The notes below the pieces were generated by a model. That model worked only from the letters and a program-made list of their open reading frames with translations. It ran no database searches and was not told the DNA's origin. Shown here in pieces: positions 22,124-30,451 of a DNA stretch of 60,825 bases (positions are counted from its first letter, which is position 1; every line of letters begins with the position of its first letter). The DNA lies in NCBI GenBank assembly GCA_045638145.1, contig JAZUAU010000020.1, forward strand, positions 1-60,825, read 5' to 3'. Position numbers and translations under genes: made by a program. The DNA is from SFWF01 sp045638145. Its GTDB lineage: Bacteria; Bacillota; Clostridia; Oscillospirales; Acutalibacteraceae.

Positions 22124-22715
22124 TTTAAGCTATGAAAGCGCCGCCCGAGAGAGGGGATACATAGCTATTTGCGGTGTGGACGAGGCAGGCAGAGGTCCCC
22201 TTATGGGTCCCGTTTGCGCCGCCGCAGTAATTCTTCCCGACGGTATTGAAATTGATGGCGTAAACGACTCCAAAAAGCTAACCGAGAAGAAACGTGAAGC
22301 CCTTTTCGATATGATAAAAGAAAAGGCGCTCGCTTGGTCGGTCGCATTTGCAAGCGTAGAAGAGATTGAAGAAGTAAACATTTTAAACGCCACCTATCTT
22401 GCGATGAACCGCGCTATCGAGGGACTGCAAATCCCCGCCGATTATGCCCTTATTGATGGCAACAGAATTCCGAAAGGTATTAAAATAGATGCCGAAACAG
22501 TTGTAAAGGGGGATGCAAAAAGCCTCTCGGTTGCCGCCGCTTCGATCCTTGCAAAGGTCAGCCGCGATAGGTTAATTCTCGAATATGACAGGGAAATGCC
22601 CGAATACGGCTTTGCCGCACACAAGGGCTACGGCACTGCCGCCCACATTGAAGCCATAAAAAAATACGGTCCTTGTAAATATCACAGAACATCATTCTTA
22701 AAGAATATTAAATAA
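22116..22715 (+). CDS. rnhB: Ribonuclease HII
   Basis: Cytoplasmic enzyme that cleaves the RNA strand of RNA-DNA hybrids and removes single ribonucleotides. I set the start at 22116 (MPDLSYESA), which overlaps the rbgA end by 8 bases; the longer frame upstream lies inside rbgA. 199 aa. The catalytic carboxylates are visible: ICGVDEAGRGPLMGP near 19-33 (Asp, Glu), LIDGN near 110 and the closing KYHRTSF near 190. The stop overlaps the next start by one base. Confidence 0.95.
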   Translation: MPDLSYESAARERGYIAICGVDEAGRGPLMGPVCAAAVILPDGIEIDGVNDSKKLTEKKREALFDMIKEKALAWSVAFASVEEIEEVNILNATYLAMNRAIEGLQIPADYALIDGNRIPKGIKIDAETVVKGDAKSLSVAAASILAKVSRDRLILEYDREMPEYGFAAHKGYGTAAHIEAIKKYGPCKYHRTSFLKNIK

Positions 22716-23113
22716 TGGGAAAAACCTTAGAAATAGGTCGTCTCGGTGAGGATATGGTGGCAAACTACCTTAAGAAAACAGGCTGCCTTATTACCCGCAG
22801 AAACTATTATTCCAAGTACGGCGAAATTGACATAGTAGCAGAAAAGGGAGAATATATTTTATTTGTAGAGGTTAAAACACGTGAAAAATACTCTCCCGTT
22901 ACGCCACAGGGCGCAGTCAGCCGCCGAAAGCAAAAGCGAATGGTCCTGACCGCTAAGGACTATATGGCGAAGACCTATTTTGACAGGATTGTCCGTTTCG
23001 ATATAGCCGAGGTAGAGTACGAAATCGATGAAAACGGCGAGTTTAAAGCCTCTTTAAACTATATACTGAATGCATTCAGTGAAGAGGTGTTAGACGATTC
23101 TCTGCCTTTTTGA
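22715..23113 (+). CDS. yraN: YraN/UPF0102 family nuclease-like protein
   Basis: 132 aa. It has the restriction-endonuclease-like core of the family: LGEDMVANYLKKTG near 10, NYYSKYGEIDIVAEKG near 29 with the metal-binding aspartate, and FVEVKTREK near 51 with the E.K pair. Likely a cytoplasmic endonuclease or Holliday-junction-like protein; its role is not settled. It starts on the rnhB stop. Its last codons read CCT TTT TGA, and the dipeptidase frame begins before them, see the next entry. Confidence 0.88.
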   Translation: MGKTLEIGRLGEDMVANYLKKTGCLITRRNYYSKYGEIDIVAEKGEYILFVEVKTREKYSPVTPQGAVSRRKQKRMVLTAKDYMAKTYFDRIVRFDIAEVEYEIDENGEFKASLNYILNAFSEEVLDDSLPF

Positions 23114-23963
23114 TTTACATACCGATACCCCAACAAAACTTTACGAGGAATCCAAAACCTCATATAAATTTCTTGAAAAAACAGAGCGTCAGGTGCAGGT
23201 GGCGAGCATTTTTGTGCCCCAAAAGCAAAAGAATCCCTACACCTACTACCGCAATGTTTTAAAGGATTATCTTTGGAATTTGAGAGTTCCCATAAACCGA
23301 TTAGACGCGCCTAAAACGGTGCTTTTATCGCTAGAAAACGGAGTGCCGTTTGAGGCCGATATAAGGCGGCTTTATTCAATAAAAAACGACGGTATAAGTT
23401 CTGTTATGCTCACTTGGAATTACAATAATTCTCTTGCAGGCGGCGCCCTTGATACGGGCGGACTTACCCTTAAAGGTATCAACGCAATTAAAATACTAAA
23501 CGAGCTTGGAATGGCGCTAGACCTTTCTCACCTTAACGAAAAAAGTCTTTTAAGGGCGGCGGAAAGGGCGGACACCGTCCTCGCATCCCACTCAAACTCA
23601 AAGGGAGTGCGTTGGCATCCGCGAAATTTGTCGGAGGATTCTCTTCGCCTAATCCACGACAAGGGAGGACTTGTAGGAATAAACTTTTACCCGGAATTTT
23701 TAGGGGTAGGGGATGTCTTTTATGATATCCTCGCACATATTGAATATATGCTAAAATTGGGACTTCAGGATAACCTAGCAATCGGCAGCGACCTTGACGG
23801 CTGTGACACCGACCCGAAACTCCAAAAAACGGAGGATTTCTCATCCCTTTACAGCTTTTTAAAGCTTCATCTTGGGGATGAAAGTATAGTAAAAAGAATT
23901 TTTTATGAAAATGCGGCTCGCTTTTATCAAAAACTTTTTGACAAGCAGAGCATAATGTTATAA
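23097..23963 (+). CDS. Membrane-dipeptidase family protein (PF01244), non-canonical start
   Basis: Zinc dipeptidase of the renal dipeptidase family. The conserved N-terminal block LFDLHTDTPTKLYEE, with the metal-binding H.D pair, is encoded from about 23106, well upstream of the first ATG/GTG-type codon (GTG 23193). The frame is closed by TAG at 23091, so the only in-frame start options before the block are rare codons; ATT at 23097 lies 8 bases after GAGGTG. I therefore start there (288 aa, overlapping yraN by 17 bases). An alternative is a +1 slip at TTT TGA of yraN, or a sequence error. Other motifs: LDLSHLNEKSL near 140, SHSNSKGV near 165 and GSDLDGCD near 227. Substrate unknown. Confidence 0.7.
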   Translation: MLCLFDLHTDTPTKLYEESKTSYKFLEKTERQVQVASIFVPQKQKNPYTYYRNVLKDYLWNLRVPINRLDAPKTVLLSLENGVPFEADIRRLYSIKNDGISSVMLTWNYNNSLAGGALDTGGLTLKGINAIKILNELGMALDLSHLNEKSLLRAAERADTVLASHSNSKGVRWHPRNLSEDSLRLIHDKGGLVGINFYPEFLGVGDVFYDILAHIEYMLKLGLQDNLAIGSDLDGCDTDPKLQKTEDFSSLYSFLKLHLGDESIVKRIFYENAARFYQKLFDKQSIML

Positions 23964-23998
23964 AATAATATGAAACATAAAAATTTCGGAGGACCGAT

Positions 23999-25483
23999 AT
24001 GAAATACCAAAGTACAAGAAACAAAAATTTAAAGGTTGATTCGGCTTATGCCATCGCTCACGGAATTTCGGAAGAGGGCGGACTTTTCATTCCTGAAACC
24101 ATTCCTACCCTTACAGCCGACGATTTCGCTAACCTTAAAAATGTGAACTATGTAGGAAAGGCTGAATATATTTTCTCCCGCTTCCTTACCGATTTTACCG
24201 CAGAAGAAATTTCCTACTGTGCAAAGGGCGCATACCTTGGCAACTTTGAAAAGGACCTTCCCGCGCCCCTTTATTCTTTAACAGATGACCTAAAGATTCT
24301 CGAACTCTGGCACGGTCCTACCTGCGCATTTAAGGATTTGGCACTTCAGATTTTGCCATATCTTCTCACCACAAGCGCAAAGAAGGTTGCCGACGGAAAG
24401 AAGATTGTAATACTCGTTGCAACCTCGGGAGATACAGGTAAAGCCGCACTTGAGGGCTTCTGTGACGTCCCCGATACCGAAATAATGGTATTCTATCCTT
24501 CCAACGGTGTCAGCCCCATGCAGAAGCGTCAGATGGCTACCCAAAAGGGTGAAAACGTTTACGTTTGTGCTATTGAAGGCAACTTTGACGACTGTCAGAC
24601 AGGTGTTAAAACCATCTTTACCGACCCTGCGGCAAAGGCAGAGCTTGCGAGCCACAATATGGAATTTTCTAGTGCAAACTCAATTAACTGGGGCAGACTT
24701 GCACCCCAGATTATTTACTATATATCTGCATATTGTGACCTGCTCGCAGAGGGCAAGGACCTTAAAAACGGCTTTAATGTAGTTGTTCCTACAGGCAACT
24801 TCGGCAACATTCTTGCCGCCTATTATGCAAGAGAAATGGGCGTTCCGATTGCAAAGCTTATCTGCGCCTCCAACTCAAACAACGTACTTACCGACTTCTT
24901 AAAAACCGGTACCTACGACAGAAACCGCAGTTTCTATACAACCGTTTCTCCCTCTATGGATATTCTTATTTCCTCAAACCTCGAGCGTATGCTTGCAGAG
25001 TTCACAGACCGCGATGATATAAAGGTTTCTGCTTGGATGAATGAGCTTCGCGAAAACGGCAAATACACTGTTGATGAGGATACTTTTGCAAAGATAAAAG
25101 ACATCTTCTACGGTGGCTTCTGCGATGAGGAATCTACCTATAAAACCATCGACAAAACCTTCAAAAAATACGGTTATCTTATTGATACCCACACCGCCGT
25201 TGCAGTAAGCGTTTACGAGGATTATAAGGCAGAAACAGGGGATATAAGGCCCACCGTTATTGCCTCTACCGCATCTCCCTATAAATTTGCGGCATCTGTA
25301 CTCGAAGCCCTGGGTGAAAAGGGTTCGGACGATGAATTTGAAACGGTTGAAATCCTGTCGAATAAGACCAACACCGCAATTCCCGAAAGCCTTGCCGCCC
25401 TCAAAAACGCTACCGTCCGCTTTACCGATGTTTCGGCAAAAGAGGATATGAGAAGGGTTGTTTTCGACCACCTCGGAATCTAA
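23999..25483 (+). CDS. thrC: Threonine synthase
   Basis: PLP enzyme that makes threonine from O-phosphohomoserine. 494 aa, the long form. The start MKYQSTRN is typical, ISEEGGLFIPE lies near 25, the PLP lysine is in GPTCAFKDLALQ near 113, and the phosphate loop ATSGDTGKAALEGF near 140. PTGNFGNILAAYYA near 262 and the C-terminal regulatory-type domain complete it. The gene stands alone between the dipeptidase and a strong terminator. No leader peptide or T-box was seen upstream in the 35-base gap, so regulation is not visible. Confidence 0.95.
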   Translation: MKYQSTRNKNLKVDSAYAIAHGISEEGGLFIPETIPTLTADDFANLKNVNYVGKAEYIFSRFLTDFTAEEISYCAKGAYLGNFEKDLPAPLYSLTDDLKILELWHGPTCAFKDLALQILPYLLTTSAKKVADGKKIVILVATSGDTGKAALEGFCDVPDTEIMVFYPSNGVSPMQKRQMATQKGENVYVCAIEGNFDDCQTGVKTIFTDPAAKAELASHNMEFSSANSINWGRLAPQIIYYISAYCDLLAEGKDLKNGFNVVVPTGNFGNILAAYYAREMGVPIAKLICASNSNNVLTDFLKTGTYDRNRSFYTTVSPSMDILISSNLERMLAEFTDRDDIKVSAWMNELRENGKYTVDEDTFAKIKDIFYGGFCDEESTYKTIDKTFKKYGYLIDTHTAVAVSVYEDYKAETGDIRPTVIASTASPYKFAASVLEALGEKGSDDEFETVEILSNKTNTAIPESLAALKNATVRFTDVSAKEDMRRVVFDHLGI

Positions 25484-25500
25484 TTTTATTGTCTATGTAG

Positions 25501-25531
25501 GGGAGGGTCTTGTGTGCCCTCCCGTTTTTTT
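25501..25531 (+). terminator. Terminator after thrC
   Basis: GGGAGGG and CCCTCCC enclose TCTTGTGTG and are followed by GTTTTTTT. Confidence 0.85.
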
Positions 25532-25542
25532 AGTTCTTGGGC

Positions 25543-25818
25543 TTAAACCGAAGTAAGCCTAACTGTTACGGTTTTTCTTGCCGCTTTTTCTGTTTTTCTT
25601 GCGTTTATTCTTGCAATGCGACGGCATTGCTGCGAATCTCACGCTTCGCCCTTCAAAAAAATCGTCTAAGAAAAACTCTTCGACCTGCCTATTAAAAAAT
25701 TTTTAGGAGAGGCGAAGTCGAAGAGTGAAGTAATACTAGTGTATTACAAGCGATGAGACAAGAAAAAACGAAAAATTTTTATAGTCAGGCGTGACGGTTT
25801 AGGCTTGCTTCGGTTTAA
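25543..25818. mobile_element. MITE-like element with about 28-base terminal inverted repeats
   Basis: The left end (25543-25570) begins TTAAACCGAAGTAAGCC and the right end (25790-25818) ends in its inverse, GGCTTGCTTCGGTTTAA; about 24 of 29 positions agree. Inside are further perfect hairpins: GCAATGC/GCATTGC (25613-25630 region), ACTCTTCGAC/GTCGAAGAGT (25675-25726) and TAATAC/GTATTA (25731-25746). It carries no transposase. The right end overlaps the last codons of the DUF1540 gene, so the element supplies that protein's final residues. No target duplication was resolved. Confidence 0.6.
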
Positions 25819-25978
25819 AGGTCTCACAAGCAGTATCACTACAGGATGAGCAAGGTCCGTGGCCAACCTGGATACAGCCTGCCTGACAGAGGTCTCCCTC
25901 TCTGTGGTAGGTGCAGTTTACAACGTCACAACGGATTCCCGAGATAACCTCACCGGGGGTACAACAGTTCTTATCCAT
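25799..25978 (-). CDS. DUF1540 cysteine-rich small protein
   Basis: 59 aa, starting at 25978 behind GGAGGATAAAAC. The cysteine pattern CDVVNCTYHREGDLCQAGCIQVG then CSDTACETF matches DUF1540 (a C.V.NC.Y....C.A..I.V core with a closing TAC.TF). Extra CC and CSSC cysteines add up to eleven; the domain probably binds a metal ion. It is often seen in spore-forming Clostridia and its function is unknown. The open frame could be read further upstream (to 26224) but without domain support. Its last residues, FKPKQA, come from the right end of the MITE-like element. Confidence 0.8.
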   Translation of the reverse strand: MDKNCCTPGEVISGIRCDVVNCTYHREGDLCQAGCIQVGHGPCSSCSDTACETFKPKQA

Positions 25979-26067
25979 AAGTTTTATCCTCCAAAAATTA
26001 TTTCCGAATTTATCGGACGTAATTATTTTGTCCCGAAACTCTAAAAATATTAGAAAGGGTGAAAATT

Positions 26068-26745
26068 TTGAGCATCTTCTGTCTATCCGACCTGCATTTA
26101 TCACTCGGCACAGATAAGCCGATGGACATTTTCGGGTGGAATAACCATACCGAGCAAATTCGTGCAAACTGGACAAGACTTGTAAAACCCAGGGACACAG
26201 TTGTCCTTCCGGGAGATCTTTCATGGGCGCTTAAAATAGAAGAAGCTCTGCCCGATTTTCTATTTTTGGAGAACCTTCCGGGAAGAAAAATTTTACTCAA
26301 AGGCAACCACGATTTATGGTGGGTTACCATGAAGAAAAACCTCGCCTTTTTTGAGGAAAATAATATTAAATCAATAGAATTTGTCTATAACGACTGCGCC
26401 GTAGCAGAGGGCTACGCTATTGCGGGCACACGCGGCTGGTTGCTCGAAGGGGGAGAGGCCGACAAGAAAATTATAGCAAGAGAGGCCGGCAGACTTCGCC
26501 GCTCACTTCAGGCGGCAAGGGCTACGGGGCTTCCGATCCTCGTATTTTTACACTATCCGCCCGCCTATGCAGAGGAAAGGTGCGACCAGCTTCTTGAAAT
26601 TTTAAAAGAATTTGATATAAAAACAGTCTATCACGGTCATATACACGGCAAGGGCCTTAACCGAGCCGCACAGACGTGTGACGGAATCACGCTTAAACTG
26701 TTATCATCAGACTGCATAGATTTTGTTCCTTATCGCATTGTTTAA
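26068..26745 (+). CDS. Metallophosphoesterase (calcineurin-like)
   Basis: Cytoplasmic, about 225 aa. The dimetal site is complete: SDLHLS near residue 6, GDLSWA near 51, GNHDLWW near 79, HYPP near 160 and HGHIHGKG near 190. I prefer TTG 26068 as start (AAGGG is 8 bases upstream); a GTG at 26059 overlaps the ribosome site. The family covers phosphatases and nucleases, and the substrate cannot be told here. Relatives of this size in Firmicutes are usually annotated as serine/threonine phosphatase-like proteins. It reads toward the tig-clp block. Confidence 0.85.
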   Translation: MSIFCLSDLHLSLGTDKPMDIFGWNNHTEQIRANWTRLVKPRDTVVLPGDLSWALKIEEALPDFLFLENLPGRKILLKGNHDLWWVTMKKNLAFFEENNIKSIEFVYNDCAVAEGYAIAGTRGWLLEGGEADKKIIAREAGRLRRSLQAARATGLPILVFLHYPPAYAEERCDQLLEILKEFDIKTVYHGHIHGKGLNRAAQTCDGITLKLLSSDCIDFVPYRIV

Positions 26746-26790
26746 TATATAATAAAATTAATATTATTGTGAATTTTATTAAAAAAGTAG

Positions 26791-26819
26791 TGGAAAATTA
26801 TGCAAAAGTGTGTTATAAT
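26791..26819 (+). promoter_or_regulatory. Promoter candidate for tig-clpP-clpX
   Basis: TATAAT at 26814-26819 with TGGAAA 17 bases upstream; the -35 is poor. No CIRCE or CtsR-type heptad repeat was seen. Confidence 0.45.
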
Positions 26820-26906
26820 GATTTGCGTATGTAAAAAAGGGTGGTCTATCGGCAAAAGAAGCCTCGGCTGTTTGACCTGACTGCCAAAATTTCGGAGGTA
26901 CAAAAA

Positions 26907-28283
26907 ATGTTAAAATCTTCTAACAAAATTGAAACCAATAAGTATGAGCTCGAAATCTCTATCGATGCTGCTGCTTTTTGTGACGCCATCAATGCCGTTT
27001 ACAAAAAGGAAGCAAAAAACATTCAGATTAAGGGCTTCCGTAAGGGTAAGGCTCCTCTTCACATGATTGAGAAGCTTTACGGTGAAGGCGTTTTCTTTGA
27101 CGATGCTCTCAATATGCTTTACGAAGGCGCACTTCTCGGCGCAGTTGAAGAAGCAGGTCTTGTTCTTGTAGACGTTGAAAAGACCGATGTTACTTCTTGC
27201 TCAAAGGCAGAAGGCGCAGAAATGAAGGTTACCGTTATTGTTGAGCCTGAGGTTACCCTGGGTGAATATAAGGGATTAAAGGTTGACAGAACTGCTCCCG
27301 TTGTTACCGACGAAGAGGTTATTGCAGAGCTCGAGCGTATGGCTGAGAGAAATGCAAGAACCGTTACCGTTGAGGACAGAGCAGCTGAACTCAAGGATAT
27401 GGCAGTTATCGACTATGAAGGCTTTGTAGACGGCGTTGCTTTTGACGGCGGCAAGGGTGAGAGCTACACCCTTACCCTCGGCTCGGGTCAGTTCATTCCC
27501 GGCTTTGAGGAGCAGATTGTCGGTCACAAGGCAGGCGACGAGTTCGATGTTGTAGTTACCTTCCCCGAAGAGTATCACGCAGCAGACCTCGCAGGCAAGG
27601 AAGCTACCTTCAAGTGTAAGCTTCACGAGATTAAGGCAAAAGAGCTTCCCGTAATCGATGACGAATTTGCAAAGGACGTTTCCGAGTTTGATACCCTTGA
27701 TGAGCTGAAGAGCGACATCAATGCAAAGACTCTTGAGAGAAAGACCAAGGCTGCTGACGAAGAGGTTGAAAACAAGCTTATCGAAGCAGTTGTCGTAGGT
27801 ATGACCGCTGAAATCCCCGAGGCTATGTACGAAAACCGTTCTAACGAGCAGGTTCGCGAGTTTGACTACAGACTCCGCAGCCAGGGTATGGACCTTCAGA
27901 CCTACCTCAAGTACACAGGCTCTACCGTTGATGACCTTAAGGCTTCCTTCCGTGAGAACAGCGAGAAGCAGGTAAAGATGCGCCTTGCACTTGAGGCTAT
28001 CGTTAAGGCAGAGGCTATTGAGGCTACCGAGGAAGAGCTTGCTGCTGAGTATGAGAAGCTCGCAGGTATGTACGGTATGGAGGCAGACGCTGTAAAGGCT
28101 GCCATCCCCGAAAAGGATGTCAAGCACGACCTTGCTATGAATAAGGCTATCGACCTTGTCAAGGCTTCGGCTGAGATCAAGGACGTAAAGGCAAAGAAGC
28201 CCGCCGCTAAGAAGTCTACTGCAAAGAAGACTGCTCCGAAGGCAGAAGAAACCGAAGCCGTCACAGAGAATGCAGCAGAGTAA
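26907..28283 (+). CDS. tig: Trigger factor
   Basis: Ribosome-bound chaperone and prolyl isomerase. I start at 26907 (MLKSSNKIETNKYE), 7 bases after CGGAGG; the longer frame upstream has no ribosome site. 458 aa. The N-terminal ribosome-binding domain carries IKGFRKGKAPLHMIEKLYG near 38 (the GFRxGxxP signature), the FKBP domain is at about 155-235 with VIDYEGFVDGVAFDGG and GQFIPGFEEQIVG, and the C-terminal arms are helical. The last 30 residues are a Lys/Ala/Thr tail (AKKPAAKKSTAKKTAPK) beyond the usual end. It heads tig-clpP-clpX, a conserved order. Confidence 0.96.
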   Translation: MLKSSNKIETNKYELEISIDAAAFCDAINAVYKKEAKNIQIKGFRKGKAPLHMIEKLYGEGVFFDDALNMLYEGALLGAVEEAGLVLVDVEKTDVTSCSKAEGAEMKVTVIVEPEVTLGEYKGLKVDRTAPVVTDEEVIAELERMAERNARTVTVEDRAAELKDMAVIDYEGFVDGVAFDGGKGESYTLTLGSGQFIPGFEEQIVGHKAGDEFDVVVTFPEEYHAADLAGKEATFKCKLHEIKAKELPVIDDEFAKDVSEFDTLDELKSDINAKTLERKTKAADEEVENKLIEAVVVGMTAEIPEAMYENRSNEQVREFDYRLRSQGMDLQTYLKYTGSTVDDLKASFRENSEKQVKMRLALEAIVKAEAIEATEEELAAEYEKLAGMYGMEADAVKAAIPEKDVKHDLAMNKAIDLVKASAEIKDVKAKKPAAKKSTAKKTAPKAEETEAVTENAAE

Positions 28284-28348
28284 TTTCTGTTTAACATTGC
28301 GGCAAACAGTTCATAATATTTAAAGAATAATATTTTGAGGTGAACCTA

Positions 28349-28936
28349 ATGGAAAACACATTAATACCTTATGTTGTTGAACAAACAGGCCGCGGAGAAC
28401 GTTCCTACGATATCTTCTCCAGACTTTTAAACGACCGAATCATAATGCTTCCCGACCAGGTTGATAATGCAAGTGCAAGCGTTATTATCGCACAGCTTTT
28501 ATACCTTGAGGGTCAGGACCCCGATAAGGATATCAGCTTCTACATTAACTCACCCGGCGGCAGCGTTTCGGCAGGACTTGCAATCTACGATACAATGCAG
28601 TACATCAAGTGTGACGTTTCTACAATCTGCATCGGTATGGCGGCAAGTATGGGAGCATTCCTCCTCGCCGCAGGAACAAAGGGCAAGCGCTATGCACTCC
28701 CTAATTCCGAGATTATGATTCATCAGCCCCTCGGCGGCACACAGGGTCAGGCGACCGATATTTTGATCCACGCCCGCCATATTGAGAAAACAAGAAACAC
28801 GCTCAATAAGATTCTTGCCGAGAAAACGGGTCAATCTCTCGAGACCATCGAGCGCGACACCGAAAGGGATAACTTTATGTCGGCTGAAGAGGCTCTTGCA
28901 TATGGCCTTATCGACAAGGTTATCGAAAAAAGATAA
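28349..28936 (+). CDS. clpP: ATP-dependent Clp protease proteolytic subunit
   Basis: Serine protease that forms tetradecameric chambers with ClpX or ClpC. 195 aa, start at 28349 (MENTLIPYVVEQTGRGERSYDIFSR) after TTTTGAGGTG; a GTG three codons upstream overlaps that site. The triad is intact: Ser100 in GMAASMGAFLL, His125 in IMIHQP and Asp in ERDTERDNF near 173. It is the second gene of tig-clpP-clpX. Confidence 0.97.
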   Translation: MENTLIPYVVEQTGRGERSYDIFSRLLNDRIIMLPDQVDNASASVIIAQLLYLEGQDPDKDISFYINSPGGSVSAGLAIYDTMQYIKCDVSTICIGMAASMGAFLLAAGTKGKRYALPNSEIMIHQPLGGTQGQATDILIHARHIEKTRNTLNKILAEKTGQSLETIERDTERDNFMSAEEALAYGLIDKVIEKR

Positions 28937-28950
28937 TTAGGTTTAATTTC

Positions 28951-28972
28951 GGGCGGATGTTTTCATCCGCCC
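28951..28972 (+). other. GC-rich hairpin between clpP and clpX
   Basis: GGGCGGATG pairs with CATCCGCCC around TTTT. The T tract after it is interrupted, so it may be a partial terminator or processing site that lowers clpX expression relative to clpP. Confidence 0.6.
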
Positions 28973-29010
28973 ACAAGTGTTTTATTATATAGTGAATTTA
29001 GGAGATAAAA

Positions 29011-30270
29011 ATGGCAAACGGAAACGAGAAACAAGCCCGTTGTTCCTTCTGCGGCAAGGGAGAAATGGAATGTCAGAGAATAATTGAGGGCCCGGGTGTT
29101 TACATTTGTGACGAGTGTGTTGAGTTCTGCTCGTCCCTTTTAGAACCCGAGGATATCCCCACCTATAAAAAGCCCAAAAAGAAGGCAGAGCCCGAGTTTG
29201 TACTCCCGAAGCCTGCCGATATTAAGGCTTCTCTGGACGAGTATGTTATAGGTCAGGACGAGGCTAAAATCAGCCTTGCCGTTGCGGTTTATAACCACTA
29301 TAAAAGAATATTCAAGAGTGAGCAGAGCGATGTTGAGCTCGCCAAGAGCAACGTGCTGCTCCTCGGTCCTACAGGCGTCGGTAAAACCTTACTTGCACAG
29401 ACCTTGGCGCGTAGCCTCGGCGTGCCCTTTGCTATGACAGATGCAACAACCCTTACCGAAGCCGGCTACGTTGGTGAGGACGTTGAGAATATTCTTCTCC
29501 GCCTTATTCAAGCGGCAGATTTCGACATTAAAAAGGCAGAACGCGGTATAATTTATATCGACGAAATAGATAAAATCGCCCGCAAGAGTGAAAATACCTC
29601 AATCACCCGCGACGTAAGCGGTGAGGGTGTTCAGCAGGCACTCCTCAAAATTTTAGAGGGTACAGTTGCAAATGTTCCTCCGCAGGGTGGCAGAAAGCAT
29701 CCTCAGCAGGAATTTATCCAGATTGACACCAAAAACATCCTCTTTATCTGCGGCGGTGCGTTTGACGGTCTTGATAAGATTATAGAAAAGCGTAAGGGCG
29801 GTTCATCTCTCGGCTTCGGTCAGGAGGTAAAATCCAAAGCAGAGCTCGAAAGCGACGATATCTATAAGGACGTTATCCATCGCGACCTAGTCCGTTTCGG
29901 CATTATTCCTGAGCTTGTCGGCAGAATCCCCGTAATCACTGCACTTTCGGCTATGGATAAGGATACACTTATAAAGATTATGACCGAGCCCAAAAACTCA
30001 ATTATCCGTCAGTACGAGGCTCTCTTTAGATTAGACGGAATCGAACTTGAGTTTACCCCCGACGCACTCGAGAGAATTGCAGAGCAGACCATCGAGCGCA
30101 AAACGGGAGCGAGAGGTCTTCGCTCCATTATCGAGGGTGTACTCCGTAAACCTATGTTTGAAACCCCCTCCGACGACACCGTCACAAAGGTTATCATCAC
30201 CGCAGAAACGGTGGACGGCAAGGCGGCAACCGTTAAGCACAAAGTTCAAAAAGCTAAAAAAGAGGCTTAA
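29011..30270 (+). CDS. clpX: ATP-dependent Clp protease ATP-binding subunit ClpX
   Basis: AAA+ unfoldase of 419 aa that feeds ClpP. The N-terminal zinc finger CSFCGK..CDECVEFC spans residues 11-37. The AAA core has Walker A GPTGVGKTLLAQTLA near 117, Walker B IIYIDEIDKIA near 180, the pore loop GYVGEDV near 147 and sensor 2 GARGLR near 366. The RKSENTSITRDVSGEGVQQALL block is near 192. The C-terminal KAKKEA tail is ordinary. ATG follows TTTAGGAG. ArgR-like operator sequences begin directly after its stop codon. Confidence 0.97.
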   Translation: MANGNEKQARCSFCGKGEMECQRIIEGPGVYICDECVEFCSSLLEPEDIPTYKKPKKKAEPEFVLPKPADIKASLDEYVIGQDEAKISLAVAVYNHYKRIFKSEQSDVELAKSNVLLLGPTGVGKTLLAQTLARSLGVPFAMTDATTLTEAGYVGEDVENILLRLIQAADFDIKKAERGIIYIDEIDKIARKSENTSITRDVSGEGVQQALLKILEGTVANVPPQGGRKHPQQEFIQIDTKNILFICGGAFDGLDKIIEKRKGGSSLGFGQEVKSKAELESDDIYKDVIHRDLVRFGIIPELVGRIPVITALSAMDKDTLIKIMTEPKNSIIRQYEALFRLDGIELEFTPDALERIAEQTIERKTGARGLRSIIEGVLRKPMFETPSDDTVTKVIITAETVDGKAATVKHKVQKAKKEA

Positions 30271-30277
30271 CGAATAT

Positions 30278-30314
30278 TATGCGAATTATGCAGAGCATTG
30301 TGCATAATTATTCG
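30278..30314. promoter_or_regulatory. Pair of ArgR-like (ARG box) operators
   Basis: TATGCGAATTATGCA (30278-30292) and TGCATAATTATTCG (30301-30314) are close to the palindromic ARG box TGCATAATTATGCA. Their centres are about 22 bases apart, roughly two helical turns, as in tandem ArgR hexamer sites. They could loop to the third box at 30406-30419, about 105 bases downstream. Confidence 0.65.
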
Positions 30315-30384
30315 TAAAATTATACAATAGGGAAAACTTTGCTATAGGCTTTTATATAAAATGCTACAAAGTTATAAAAACCCC

Positions 30385-30419
30385 TTGACAAAGAATGAAT
30401 ATTGATGCATAATTATGCA
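30385..30419 (+). promoter_or_regulatory. argG promoter with an ARG box over the -10
   Basis: TTGACA (30385-30390) lies 17 bases from CATAAT (30408-30413). The perfect palindrome TGCATAATTATGCA (30406-30419) covers the -10, so ArgR with arginine would block RNA polymerase. This is the expected repression of the arg operon by arginine. Confidence 0.8.
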
Positions 30420-30451
30420 CAACGAATACAACCTATCGGAGGTAATATAAA

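Noticed and set aside
27276..28127. Open frame of 283 codons on the minus strand across trigger factor
   Set aside because: Antisense to an unmistakable gene; leucine-rich product typical of codon-shadow reading.
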